A stretch of DNA of 64,000 nucleotides from Phorcus lineatus (taxonomy: Eukaryota > Mollusca > Gastropoda > Trochida > Trochidae). The notes under the pieces were generated by a model that saw only the letters and a program-made list of their open reading frames with translations, had not been told where the DNA came from and did not search any database. The stretch is from assembly GCA_921293015.1 (NCBI GenBank), contig OV121091.1, forward strand, positions 39,416,839-39,480,838, read 5' to 3'. Position 1 is the first letter of the stretch. Every line of letters starts with the position of its first letter. Shown piece by piece: positions 1 through 12,269 of the stretch. A program made the position numbers and the translations under genes.

Positions 1-3000
1 GTGACTTTTGAGACGTTGGTTGCTCTGTTGTTGAAACGGTTTCTTCTAGTGTCTTTGTTGAGCTTTGAACTGAAAACGTTGACAACTTCTCACTAGTAGA
101 TATAACCTCTGAAGTTGTTTGTGAGTTGGAAGTCGTTGAACCAGATGTAGCAACAGATGTTTGTTTGGCTCCTGCTGCTGGAGATGTTGACTGACTTGAG
201 GGCGCTGTTGTTGACGTAACTGGTTCTTCTGTTGTGGTTGTTGATGTTGAAGTAGATGCAGTCGAAGTTGTTGAAGGTGGAGTGGTTAGTTCATGTGTAG
301 TAGTTGGACTATGTTTAGGCGATGTATTCTCACTTGTGCTCTGTTCTAAGCTTGTAGTCTTGTGGCTGGAGAAAGTTTCCGTCATAGTGGTGGGTTCTTC
401 TGTCGTGGTTCTTGATGCTGAAGTAGTTGAAAAAGTATCTGGTGCTGTTGAAGACTCACTTGCAGATGTAACTGTTGTTGATGGATTTGTAGCTGCAGAA
501 CTGCTTTCCGTCTTTGAAGAAGAAGTCTCAGAATGAGTAACAATGGTTGTAGGGGACAGTGAATGAGTTTGAGTAGTAGGTGACTTTTGAGACGTTGGTT
601 GCTCTGTTGTTGAAACGGTTTCTTCTAGTGTCTTTGTTGAGCTTTGAACTGAAGACGTTGACAACTTCTCACTAGTAGATATAACCTCTGAAGTTGTTTG
701 TGAGTTGGAAGTCGTTGAACCAGATGTGGCAACAGATGTTTGTTTGGCTCCTGCTGCTGGAGATGTTGACTGACTTGAGGGCGCTGTTGTTGACGTAACT
801 GGTTCTTCTGTTGTGGTTGTTGATGTTGAAGTAGATGCAGTCGAAGTTGTTGAAGGTGGAGTGGTTAGTTCATGTGTAGTAGTTGGACTATGTTTAGACG
901 ATGTAATCTCACTTGTGCTCTGTTCTAAGCTTGTAGTCTTGTGGCTGGAGAAAGTTTCCGTCATAGTGGTGGGTTCTTCTGTCGTGGTTCTTGATGCTGA
1001 AGTAGTTGAAAAAGTATCTGGTGCTGTTGAAGACTCACTTGCAGATGTAATTGTTGTTGATGGATTTGAAGCTGAAGAACTGCTTTCCGTCTTTGAAGAA
1101 GAAGTCTCAGAATGAGTAACGATGGTTGTAGGGGACAGTGAATGAGTTTGAGTAGTAGGTGACTTTTGAGACGTTGGTTGCTCTGTTGTTGAAACGGTTT
1201 CTTCTAGTGTCTTTGTTGAGCTTTGAACTGAAAACGTTGACAACTTCTCACTAGTAGATATAACCTCTGAAGTTGTTTGTGAGTTGGAAGTCGTTGAACC
1301 AGATGTGGCAACAGATGTTTGTTTGGCTCCTGCTGCTGGAGATGTTGACTGACTTGAGGGCGCTGTTGTTGACGTAACTGGTTCTTCTGTTGTGGTTGTT
1401 GATGTTGAAGTAGATGCAGTCGAAGTTGTTGAAGGTGGAGTGGTTAGTTCATGTGTAGTAGTTGGACTATGTTTAGGCGTAGGCGATGTAATCTCACTTG
1501 TGCTCTGTTCTAAGCTTGTAGTCTTGTGGCTGGAGAAAGTTTCCGTCATAATGGTGGGTTCTTCTGTCGTGGTTCTTGATGCTGAAGTAGTTGAAAAATT
1601 ATCTGGTGTTGTTGAAGACTCACTTGCAGATGTAATTGTTGTTGATGGATTTGTAGCTGCGGAACTGCTTTCCGTCTTTAAAGAAGAAGTCTCAGAATGA
1701 GTAACGATGGTTGTAGGGGACAGTGAATGAGTTTGAGTAGTAGGTGACTTTTGAGACGTTGGTTGCTCTGTTGTTGAAACGGTTTCTTCTAGTGTCTTTG
1801 TTGAGCTTTGAACTGAAGACGTTGACAACTTCTCACTAGTAGATATAACCCCTGAAGTTGTTTGTGAGTTGGAAGTCGTTGAACCAGATGTGACAACAGA
1901 TGTTTGTTTGGCTCCTGCTGCTGGAGATGTTGACTGACTTGAGGGCGCTGTTGTTGACGTAACTGGTTCTTCTGTTGTGGTTGTTGATGTTGAAGTAGAT
2001 GCAGTCGAAGTTGTTGAAGGTGGAGTGGTTAGTTCATGTGTAGTAGTTGGACTATGTTTAGGCGTAGGCGATGTAATCTCACTTGTGCTCTGTTCTAAGC
2101 TTGTAGTCTTGTGGCTGGAGAAAGTTTCCGTCATAGTGGTGGGTTCTTCTGTCGTGGTTCTTGATGCTGAAGTAGTTGAAAAAGTATCTGGTGCTGTTGA
2201 AGACTCACTTGCAGATGTAATTGTTGTTGATGGATTTGTAGCTGCAGAACTGCTTTCCGTCTTTAAAGAAGAAGTCTCAGAATGAGTAACGATGGTTGTA
2301 GGGGACAGTGAATGAGTTTGAGTAGTAGGTGACTTTTGAGACGTTGGTTGCTCTGTTGTTGAAACGGTTTCTTCTAGTGTCTTTGTTGAGCTTTGAACTG
2401 AAGACGTTGACAACTTCTCACTAGTAGATATAACCTCTGAAGTTGTTTGTGAGTTGGAAGTCGTTGAACCAGATGTGACAACAGATGTTTGTTTGGCTCC
2501 TGCTGCTGGAGATGTTGACTGACTTGAGGGCGCTGTTGTTGACGTAACTGGTTCTTCTGTTGTGGTTGTTGATGTTGAAGTAGATGCAGTCGAAGTTGTT
2601 GAAGGTGGAGTGGTTAGTTCATGTGTAGTAGTTGGACTATGTTTAGGCGATGTATTCTCACTTGTGCTCTGTTCTAAGCTTGTAGTCTTGTGGCTGGAGA
2701 AAGTTTCCGTCATAGTGGTGGGTTCTTCTGTCGTGGTTCTTGATGCTGAAGTAGTTGAAAAAGTATCTGGTGCTGTTGAAAACTCACTTGCAGATGTAAC
2801 TGTTGTTGATGGATTTGTAGCTGCAGAACTGCTTTCCGTCTTTAAAGAAGAAGTCTCAGAATGAGTAATGATGGTTGTAGGGGACAGTGAATGAGTTTGA
2901 GTAGTAGGTGACTTTTGAGACGTTGGTTGCTCTGTTGTTGAAACGGTTTCTTCTAGTGTCTTTGTTGAGCTTTGAACTGAAGACGTTGACAACTTCTCAC

Positions 3001-6000
3001 TAGTAGATATAACCTCTGAAGTTGTTTGTGAGTTGGAAGTCGTTGAACCAGATGTGGCAACAGATGTTTGTTTGGCTCCTGCTGCTGGAGATGTTGACTG
3101 ACTTGAGGGCGCTGTTGTTGACGTAACTGGTTCTTCTGTTGTGGTTGTTGATGTTGAAGTAGATGCAGTCGAAGTTGTTGAAGGTGGAGTGGTTAGTTCA
3201 TGTGTAGTAGTTGGACTATGTTTAGGCGATGTATTCTCACTTGTGCTCTGTTCTAAGCTTGTAGTCTTGTGGCTGGAGAAAGTTTCCGTCATAGTGGTGG
3301 GTTCTTCTGTCGTGGTTCTTGATGCTGAAGTAGTTGAAAAAGTATTTGGTGCTGTTGAAGACTCACTTGCAGATGTAATTGTTGTTGATGGATTTGTAGC
3401 TGCAGAACTGCTTTCCGTCTTTAAAGAAGAAGTCTCAGAATGAGTAACGATGGTTGTAGGGGACAGTGAATGAGTTTGAGTGGTAGGTGACTTTTGAGAC
3501 GTTGGTTGCTCTGTTGTTGAAACGGTCTCTTCTAGTGTCTTTGTTGAGCTTTGAACTGAAGACGTTGACAACTTCTCACTAGTAGATATAACCTCTGAAG
3601 TTGTTTGTGAGTTGGAAGTCGTTGAACCAGATGTGGCAACAGATGTTTGTTTGGCTCCTGCTGCTGGAGATGTTGACTGACTTGAGGGCGCTGTTGTTGA
3701 CGTAACTGGTTCTTCTGTTGTGGTTGTTGATGTTGAAGTAGATGCAGTCGAAGTTGTTGAAGGTGGAGTGGTTAGTTCATGTGTAGTAGTTGGACTATGT
3801 TTAGGCGATGTATTCTCACTTGTGCTCTGTTCTAAGCTTGTAGTCTTGTGGCTGGAGAAAGTTTCCGTCATAGTGGTGGGTTCTTCTGTCGTGGTTCTTG
3901 ATGCTGAAGTAGTTGAAAAAGTATTTGGTGCTGTTGAAGACTCACTTGCAGATGTAATTGTTGTTGATGGATTTGTAGCTGAAGAACTGCTTTCCGTCTT
4001 TAAAGAAGAAGTCTCAGAATGAGTAACGATGGTTGTAGGGGACAGTGAATGAGTTTGAGTGGTAGGTGACTTTTGAGACGTTGGTTGCTCTGTTGTTGAA
4101 ACGGTCTCTTCTAGTGTCTTTGTTGAGCTTTGAACTGAAGACGTTGACAACTTCTCACTAGTAGATATAACCTCTGAAGTTGTTTGTGAGTTGGAAGTCG
4201 TTGAACCAGATATGGCAACAGATGTTTGTTTGGCTCCTGCTGCTGGAGATGTTGACTGACTTGAGGGCGCTGTTGTTGACGTAACTGGTTCTTCTGTTGT
4301 GGTTGTTGATGTTGAAGTAGATGCAGTCGAAGTTGTTGAAGGTGGAGTGGTTAGTTCATGTGTAGTAGTTGGACTATGTTTAGGCGATGTATTCTCACTT
4401 GTGCTCTGTTCTAAGCTTGTAGTCTTGTGGCTGGAGAAAGTTTCCGTCATAGTGGTGGGTTCTTCTGTCGTGGTTCTTGATGCTGAAGTAGTTGAAAAAG
4501 TATTTGGTGCTGTTGAAGACTCACTTGCAGATGTAATTGTTGTTGATGGATTTGTAGCTGCATAACTGCTTTCCGTCTTTGAAGAAGAAGTCTCAGAATG
4601 AGTAACGATGGTTGTAGGGGACAGTGAATGAGTTTGAGTGGTAGGTGACTTTTGAGACGTTGGTTGCTCTGTTGTTGAAACGGTCTCTTCTGGTGTCTTT
4701 GTTGAGCTTTGAACTGAAGACGTTGACAACTTCTCACTAGTAGATATAACCTCTGAAGTTGTTTGTGAGTTGGAAGTCGTTGAACCAGATGTGGCAACAG
4801 ATGTTTGTTTGGCTCCTGCTGCTGGAGATGTTGACTGACTTGAGGGCGCTGTTGTTGACGTAACTGGTTCTTCTGTTGTGGTTGTTGATGTTGAAGTAGA
4901 TGCAGTCGAAGTTGTTGAAGGTGGAGTGGTTAGTTCATGTGTAGTAGTTGGACTATGTTTAGGCGATGTAATCTCACTTGTGCTCTGTTCTAAGCTTGTA
5001 GTCTTGTGGCTGGAGAAAGTTTCCGTCATAGTGGTGGGTTCTTCTGTCGTGGTTCTTGATGCTGAAGTAGTTGAAAAAGTATCTGGTGCTGTTGAAGACT
5101 CACTTGCAGATGTAATTGTTGTTGATGGATTTGTAGCTGCAGAACTGCTTTCCGTCTTTGAAGAAGAAGTCTCAGAATGAGTAACGATGGTTGTAGGGGA
5201 CAGTGAATGAGTTTGAGTAGTAGGTGACTTTTGAGACGTTGGTTGCTCTGTTGTTGAAACGGTTTCTTCTAGTGTCTTTGTTGAGCTTTGAACTGAAGAC
5301 GTTGACAACTTCTCACTAGTAGATATAACCTCTGAAGTTGTTTGTGAGTTGGAAGTCGTTGAACCAGATGTGGCAACAGATGTTTGTTTGGCTCCTGCTG
5401 CTGGAGATGTTGACTGACTTGAGGGCGCTGTTGTTGACGTAACTGGTTCTTCTGTTGTGGTTGTTGATGTTGAAGTAGATGCAGTCGAAGTTGTTGAAGG
5501 TGGAGTGGTTAGTTCATGTGTAGTAGTTTGACTATGTTTAGGCGATGTATTCTCACTTGTGCTCTGTTCTAAGCTTGTAGTCTTGTGGCTGGAGAAAGTT
5601 TCCGTCATAGTGGTGGGTTCTTCTGTCGTGGTTCTTGATGCTGAAGTAGTTGAAAAAGTATTTGGTGCTGTTGAAGACTCACTTGCAGATGTAATTGTTG
5701 TTGATGGATTTGTAGCTGAAGAACTGCTTTCCGTCTTTAAAGAAGAAGTCTCAGAATGAGTAACGATGGTTGTAGGGGACAGTGAATGAGTTTGAGTGGT
5801 AGGTGACTTTTGAGACGTTGGTTGCTCTGTTGTTGAAACGGTCTCTTCTGGTGTCTTTGTTGAGCTTTGAACTGAAGACGTTGACAACTTCTCACTAGTA
5901 GATATAACCTCTGAAGTTGTTTGTGAGTTGGAAGTCGTTGAACCAGATATGGCAACAGATGTTTGTTTGGCTCCTGCTGCTGGAGATGTTGACTGACTTG

Positions 6001-8330
6001 AGGGCGCTGTTGTTGACGTAACTGGTTCTTCTGTTGTGGTTGTTGATGTTGAAGTAGATGCAGTCGAAGTTGTTGAAGGTGGAGTGGTTAGTTCATGTGT
6101 AGTAGTTGGACTATGTTTAGGCGATGTATTCTCACTTGTGCTCTGTTCTAAGCTTGTAGTCTTGTGGCTGGAGAAAGTTTCCGTCATAGTGGTGGGTTCT
6201 TCTGTCGTGGTTCTTGATGCTGAAGTAGTTGAAAAAGTATTTGGTGCTGTTGAAGACTCACTTGCAGATGTAATTGTTGTTGATGGATTTGTAGCTGCAG
6301 AACTGCTTTCCGTCTTTGAAGAAGAAGTCTCAGAATGAGTAACGATGGTTGTAGGGGACAGTGAATGAGTTTGAGTGGTAGGTGACTTTTGAGACGTTGG
6401 TTGCTCTGTTGTTGAAACGGTCTCTTCTGGTGTCTTTGTTGAGCTTTGAACTGAAGACGTTGACAACTTCTCACTAGTAGATATAACCTCTGAAGTTGTT
6501 TGTGAGTTGGAAGTCGTTGAACCAGATGTGGCAACAGATGTTTGTTTGGCTCCTGCTGCTGGAGATGTTGACTGACTTGAGGGCGCTGTTGTTGACGTAA
6601 CTGGTTCTTCTGTTGTGGTTGTTGATGTTGAAGTAGATGCAGTCGAAGTTGTTGAAGGTGGAGTGGTTAGTTCATGTGTAGTAGTTGGACTATGTTTAGG
6701 CGTAGGCGATGTAATCTCACTTGTGCTCTGTTCTAAGCTTGTAGTCTTGTGGCTGGAGAAAGTTTCCGTCATAGTGGTGGGTTCTTCTGTCGTGGTTCTT
6801 GATGCTGAAGTAGTTGAAAAAGTATTTGGTGCTGTTGAAGACTCACTTGCAGATGTAATTGTTGTTGATGGATTTGTAGCTGCAGAACTGTTTTCCGTCT
6901 TTGAAGAAGAAGTCTCAGAATGAGTAACGATGGTTGTAGGGGATAGTGAATGAGTTTGAGTAGTAGGTGACTTTTGAGACGTTGGTTGCTCTGTTGTTGA
7001 AACGGTCTCTTCTGGTGTCTTTGTTGAGCTTTGAACTGAAGACGTTGACAACTTTTCACTAGTAGATATAACCTCTGAAGTTGTTTGTGAGTTGGAAGTC
7101 GTTGAACCAGATGTGGCAACAGATGTTTGTTTGGCTCCTGCTGCTGGAGATGTTGACTGACTTGAGGGCGCTGTTGTTGACGTAACTGGTTCTTCTGTTG
7201 TGGTTGTTGATGTTGAAGTAGATGCAGTCGAAGTTGTTGAAGGTGGAGTGGTTAGTTCATGTGTAGTAGTTGGACTATGTTTAGGCGTAGGCGATGTAAT
7301 CTCACTTGTGCTCTGTTCTAAGCTTGTCGTCTTGTGGCTGGAGAAAGTTTCTGTCATAGTGGTGGGTTCTTCTGTCGTGGTTCTTGATGCTGAAGTAGTT
7401 GAAAAAGTATCTGGTGCTGTTGAAGACTCACTTGCAGGTGTAACTGTTGTTGATGGATTTGTAGCTGAAGAACTGCTTTTCGTCTTTGAAGAAGAAGTCT
7501 CAGAATGAGTAACGATGGTTGTAGGGGACAGTGAATGAGTTTGAGTAGTAGGTGACTTTTGAGACGTTGGTTGCTCTGTTGTTGAAACGGTTTCTTCTAG
7601 TGTCTTTGTTGAGCTTTGAACTGAAGACGTTGACAACTTCTCACTAGTAGATATAACCTCTGAAGTTGTTTGTGAGTTGGAAGTCGTTGAACCAGATGTG
7701 GCAACAGATGTTTGTTTGGCTCCTGCTGCTGGAGATGGTGACTGACTTGAGGGCGCTGTTGTTGACGTAACTGGTTCTTCTGTTGTGGTTGTTGATGTTG
7801 AAGTAGATGCAGTCGAAGTTGTTGAAGGTGGAGTGGTTAGTTCATGTGTAGTAGTTGGACTATGTTTAGGCGATGTATTCTCACTTGTGCTCTGTTCTAA
7901 ACTTGTAGTCTTTCTGCTGGAGAAAGTTTCCGTCATAGTGGTGGGTTCTTCTGTCGTGGTTCTTGATGCTGAAAGAGTTGAAAAAGTATTTGGTGCTGTT
8001 GAAGACTCACTTGCAGATGTAATTGTTGTTGGTGGATTTGTAGCTGCAGAACTGCTTTCCGTCTTTAAAGAAGAAGTCTCAGAATGAGTAACGATGGTTG
8101 TAGGGGACAGTGAATGAGTTTGAGTAGTAGGTATCTTTTGAGACGTTGGTTGCTCTGTTGTTAAAACGGTTTCTTCTAGTGTTTGTGTTGAGCTTTGAAA
8201 TAAAGACGTTGACAACTTCTCACTAGTAGATATAACCTCTGAAGTTGTTTGTGAGTTGGAAGTCGTTGAACCAGATGTGGCAACAGATGTTTGTTTGGCT
8301 TCTGCTGCTGGAGATGTTGTCTGACTTGAT
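1..8330 (-). repeat. Tandem array of 579/585-bp coding repeats
   Basis: A landmark (gtggttgttgatgttg) recurs at 234, 813, 1392, 1977, 2562, 3141, 3720, 4299, 4878, 5457, 6036, 6615, 7200 and 7785. The spacing is 579 bp (193 codons) or 585 bp (195 codons). The longer form carries a 6-bp ggcgta duplication that adds Thr-Pro. Every length change is a multiple of three, so selection appears to keep the minus-strand frame. Units differ by only a few bases, which points to recent expansion or homogenisation. The first unit is cut by the window edge, so the true copy number is unknown. Confidence 0.95.
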
Positions 8331-9258
8331 GGCTCTGGTATTGACGTGCTTGCAGCGTCTTTTTTGCTTTTTAAAGATGTTAAAACGTTCGTAATGGTAG
8401 ATGAAGCCTCTGAAGTTGAAGTTTTTTGTGATATGGATATCGTTAATCCAGCAGTGGTAAGAGATGTTTGTGTTGATCCTGTTGTTGGAGATGTGTGACT
8501 CGTTGGCGCTAATATTGACGTGCTTTTAGTTTTTTCTGTGGGTTCTAAAGATGTTGAAATGTTCTCAATATTATACGTAGACCTTGAAGATTTTCGTGAA
8601 TTTGCCGTCGATAAACCATCAGTGGCAACAGATGTTTGTGTCGCTGTTGCTGTTTGAGATGTCTGACTTGATTGCTCCCTTGTCATTATGCTTTTACCTT
8701 CTTCTGTAGGTTTTCTAGAGAGCGAACTTAAAGCTTCTGAAGACGTTATTGCAGTCTTAGTTGTGGAAGGTTGATTGGTAAGGTTATGAATACTAGTTTG
8801 ACTATGTTCAGGCGGTGAAATCTCACTAGTACTCTGTTCTAGGCTAGAAGTCTTGTGGCTGGATGAAGATACCGAAATAGTGGTGGGTTCATCTGTCGTT
8901 GTTCTTGATGTTGAAATAGTTGATGCTGTCGATGACAAACTTGTATGTGTAATTTGTGTTGGTGGATTTTTAGATGCGGAACTGCTTTCGGTTGAATTGC
9001 TTTGTAAATTGATCTTTTTTGAGCTTTGAACTAAAGCTGATGAAACGTTCTCACTAGTAGAGTCCTCTGAAGTTGTTCGTGAGTAAGATGTCGTTAATCC
9101 AGCAGTAGCAACAGATGTTTGTGTCGCTCTTGTTATTGGAGATGTTGACTGACTTGAGGGCGCTGTTGTTGAGGTGATGATTGTTTCTTCTCTGTTTTTT
9201 CCAGAAGGCGAATTTAAAGCTTCTTTAAATGTATCTTCTGTCGTCATAGATTGCGTTC
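1..9258 (-). CDS. Mucin-like Thr/Ser-rich repeat exon (partial; runs off left edge)
   Basis: Read on the minus strand with codons on plus triplets starting at positions 2, 5, 8 and so on, this stretch is rich in Thr, Ser, Pro and Glu. I found no stop in the units I translated. It holds 14 copies of a 193- or 195-residue repeat, about 56% Ser+Thr and without cysteine, preceded (9258-8340) by diverged copies of the same motifs. The exon begins after an AAG acceptor at 9259-9261, giving G-T-Q-S-M-T-T-E-D, in phase with the exon at 9594-9657. An in-frame stop just upstream (9293-9295) shows that splicing is needed. Such sequences are typical of densely O-glycosylated extracellular mucin domains. 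The C-terminus lies outside the window. The frames with Val-rich or Gln-rich proteins are shadows. Function beyond mucin-like surface or secreted coat is not known. Confidence 0.88.
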
Positions 9259-9280
9259 CTTTGTTTAAAATACATTGAAG

Positions 9281-9367
9281 TTTATTTGAAAACTATTGAA
9301 AAGGATTTGAAAACTATTGAAATTTATTTGAAAACTATTGAAAAGGATTTGAAAACTATTGAAAATG
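9281..9367. repeat. 18/36-bp minisatellite beside the mucin exon acceptor
   Basis: The motif ttgaaaactattga alternates with aaggat and tttatt spacers, giving about four 18-bp half units in 36-bp pairs. On the coding (minus) strand it lies 20 to 110 bases upstream of the acceptor of the giant exon and supplies several pyrimidine tracts. Confidence 0.8.
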
Positions 9368-9593
9368 GTGTATGCATTCAGGTCCACATTCTGTTTGTTA
9401 GTCGTGCAAATACCAATCAAAATATGTTAGATCAACATTTTTCGTATAAGGTTATATACTGTATTAATATGATAAAAAAATGTCTATCTGAATTTATTCA
9501 AATTGTAAAATACATGTAGTTAACATATCAGAGCAATTTATAACCTTTTGATTAACTGTTTACTACAAATGAAATGAAGTTAAGTTTACTCAC

Positions 9594-9657
9594 CGACCAA
9601 TAAAGTAATTATCAGGAAGAATAGAAAAGCTGGTTGGCAATTTCTTCCCTGCCGCCC
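9594..9657 (-). CDS. Mucin-like gene, transmembrane exon
   Basis: This 64-base exon has a TTTCAG acceptor (9658-9663) and a GTGAGT donor (9588-9593). It starts in phase 0 and reads G-R-Q-G-R-N-C-Q-P-A-F-L-F-F-L-I-I-T-L-L-V, ending with one base that makes Gly with the giant exon. The hydrophobic run of 15 to 17 residues, preceded by two Arg, fits a signal anchor or a signal peptide. No Met is encoded here, so an upstream exon is required. With the upstream exons listed here, the Arg-rich side faces the cytosol and the mucin repeats face outward, as in a type II protein. Confidence 0.72.
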
Positions 9658-9796
9658 CTGAAACAATTATCAACGATGCTGATAACTATATAGTTCTTTT
9701 AGAACGATATAGTAATGAGATGTTGCAAACAAATTGTCAAAAAAAATATAAAAAGTTATTTTCAAGAAAATAATAATATAATAGGAATCGGTCGAA

Positions 9797-9870
9797 ATGT
9801 CTTTTGATATGATAAATATATCAACACGACTTGTTAAAAGTTACAAATATCCGAGGCTTGCCGAGTACAT
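9797..9870. mobile_element. Fragment of palindromic repeat family (P family)
   Basis: The run from cttttgatat through atatatcaacacgac to tccgaggcttgcc closely matches one arm of the element at 29240-29611. Only one arm is present. Confidence 0.65.
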
Positions 9871-11581
9871 CTCGAACTTTTAGGCTGCACAACGTTAAGA
9901 CCAAATGCGTTTATGTCAAGGTATCGTGACTTCGCTAAGAATAGAGGAAACCATAAGCAAAGATAATTCAACTATACATTATATGTTTATATAACGTTTT
10001 ATTCTATTGTATTTAGGAGACAATCATTGAATAAATTCTACATTAAGATATTTAACCTGTATTTATTTCTCTACTTACGTCACAACTAAAACCTTGTTTC
10101 TCATTACTGATAAATCATGTGTTTTTTATTAGACACAAATGAGTTTTGAATGATTATATTTCATATGAAAGAAACTCTTGTGATTGTTTTCCAATTTGAA
10201 TTAACACCTTATTGTTGTGAAACAATACGCATTTTTATGTTGTATTGTTGAAGACCTTGTGGGTGGTAAGACACTCGTAGACCTCCATATAGTTTTAATC
10301 AAATCATAGACTGTGGTTATATTTCCTTACCCATGTCCCCCTATGATTTTATTGAGGTCTACTTTTTCAAATTACATTTATCTTGAAAACCTCCTGTCCT
10401 CACAAGTCGCTTTGAAAACCTTGTTAATTTTCAATTTTCACATTATATTTTTTCAAATCTCTGATGAAGAAAACTGACATGCTTTTCTCATATTGATATG
10501 AAAGGCATATTTTTCCCGTTTGAAGTAAGAACGATAAGTCAACTTGTTATACGATTTGGTTCGAAGTAATACTTTGTTTAATTGCTTGAAATTATGAGTT
10601 AAAAATAATTACCAGTAGAGGTGACGACAGAACTTGTTTCAATTGTCAAAAACTGTTCTCGGAATTTGGTGAAATATACATCAGATTGTTCACATTCTAG
10701 CTTAATTATACTTGCTTTAGGAAAGGATGTCCGTCAAAGATGCTTATCATATTATGAAATGCGTTCTTGATTGAATATGAACGCTATTTCAGCGTAGCTA
10801 CGATCATCAGATTGCATAAGTAATGCGGGAAAGTCGTAATGTTGAAACTGCGGTGAGACGTCATTTTGTTGGAATTCATATAAGGTGATAGTCAATAGTT
10901 TCAAATCAAACGTCATTGGAAAAGTATTCTATTTGGATTTTTCTATTTCTATTTGTGATTTCTTATCAGCTTATCTATCCTTGTAAATATCTTAATGTCA
11001 TTATATGCATATATATCTACTCTTGTTTATGAACATTCAAATAAGTAATTTAGATTCATTTTTTTCTCGTCGAAAACTGATATTGTTTATGGACAGATGA
11101 AGGCAATATTGATTTCTAAGGCTCGTGTTTACCTGAGAAATTTGGCACAATGATTAACTAAATTACATGAATAGGTTTTTTAATCCTTTAATGTTGCCAA
11201 ACTTTATATCATGGTAACGATTGAAGCAATATCATTTGGTTGATGTAATTTCAATTACCATGAATTTACGGTGACAACAGACAAAAGATTACAACGTATA
11301 GTGCAATTTCCTGCATTTTTGTCAATGACGTCATGATGAACAATCTTCAACAAAATGTCTACAAAAAGTCCGCCATTTTGTTTTAAGGAAAATAACATGA
11401 AAAAAGCCGCTGTGCTTTTACTAATTTTATAACACTATGAAATAGAATATATGTATGGTTAGAATATCCTCACATTTTTACATGCTTTATGATAAGATTA
11501 GATAAACAATGCATTTCTTATACCTTAATGGTGTAGCAAGGCTTATACACTCAGTTGTAATGATTGTATAATAAGTCGTAA

Positions 11582-11690
11582 GATAGCAACATCGCCAGGT
11601 TGAAAATTGCTTGAAAACGGTATAAAGCTACACCGAAACGTCGCTATCAGTACAATAAAGAGGTTATTTCCTTGTCTTCCTTCCTTAAAC
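11582..11690 (+). mobile_element. Possible Penelope-like/retroelement tail
   Basis: The stretch contains accgaaacgtcgc, an aataaag, and a cttgtcttcc end. GATAGC (11582-11587) can pair with GCTATC (11643-11648). The order of motifs parallels the element at 25489-25650. Sequences with a C-C-G-A-A-A-C-G core are common near the ends of Penelope-like elements, but no coding part is present here. Confidence 0.25.
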
Positions 11691-12205
11691 TGAAAACTTC
11701 CAGAATACCACTCAAAAAGGACTTTTATCTAGTTGTCAAATCTCAATCGACCAAAATGTTACTCTCAGTGACATATTTCATCTGAGTCGTGTTATTATCA
11801 TGTATTAATAACATACATTATTAATCGAATTTCCCTTTGAATTTCGTCTCCACAAAATACACCCCGATAGGAGTGTCCTTTTAAGTCACTTAAAAATGGC
11901 TATTTCAAACTTCAAATAAAATATTTTCAACAAATGTAATGCATTTTGAATGATTTTGTCATCTAGAAAGTTATAGTGTTTTCAATTCCTACAACTGAAA
12001 TTCATTTTGTAGTGTCTCTTATGTTAATTAGTCCCCCAAACAGTCATTGTAACTAGTATTTCTCCTTGCTCGAAGATGTTGTCTGGGTGGTAATGCCATT
12101 CAATATATCATATTTTCAACAAGTCTTTATGTTGTTTTATGCTGATTTTTAGAGAATTGTTTTTTATAGCGAGACATGTTTGTTTCATACTTTGTTAATT
12201 TTTAT

Positions 12206-12269
12206 CAAAAGTCATCGTGGAGATCACAAATAACATGCAAAAGTCATCGTGGAGATCACAAATAACATG
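12206..12269. repeat. Exact tandem duplication of 32 bp
   Basis: The unit beginning caaaagtcatcgtggagatc occurs twice back to back (12206-12237 and 12238-12269) without a mismatch. This indicates a recent slippage or duplication event. Confidence 0.95.

Noticed and set aside
4447-7119. 116-residue Gln/Leu-rich minus ORFs
   Set aside because: They are in another minus frame of the same repeats and are closed by stops in each unit. The Thr/Ser frame is the one kept open through all length changes.
234-8087. Repeated 100-102 residue Val-rich ORFs on the plus strand
   Set aside because: They lie antisense to the Thr/Ser frame. Thr codons (ACN) read backwards give many Val codons, and each ORF ends at the same TGA within the repeat.
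1-8330. CRISPR-like or satellite interpretation of the left array
   Set aside because: The units are 579-585 bp without spacers, remain in a coding frame and belong to a spliced gene.
10613-10700. Possible minus exon ending in a GTAATT donor
   Set aside because: It has an open Thr/Ser-containing frame, but its exit phase does not fit the phase-0 start of the exon at 9594-9657 and its acceptor is weak.
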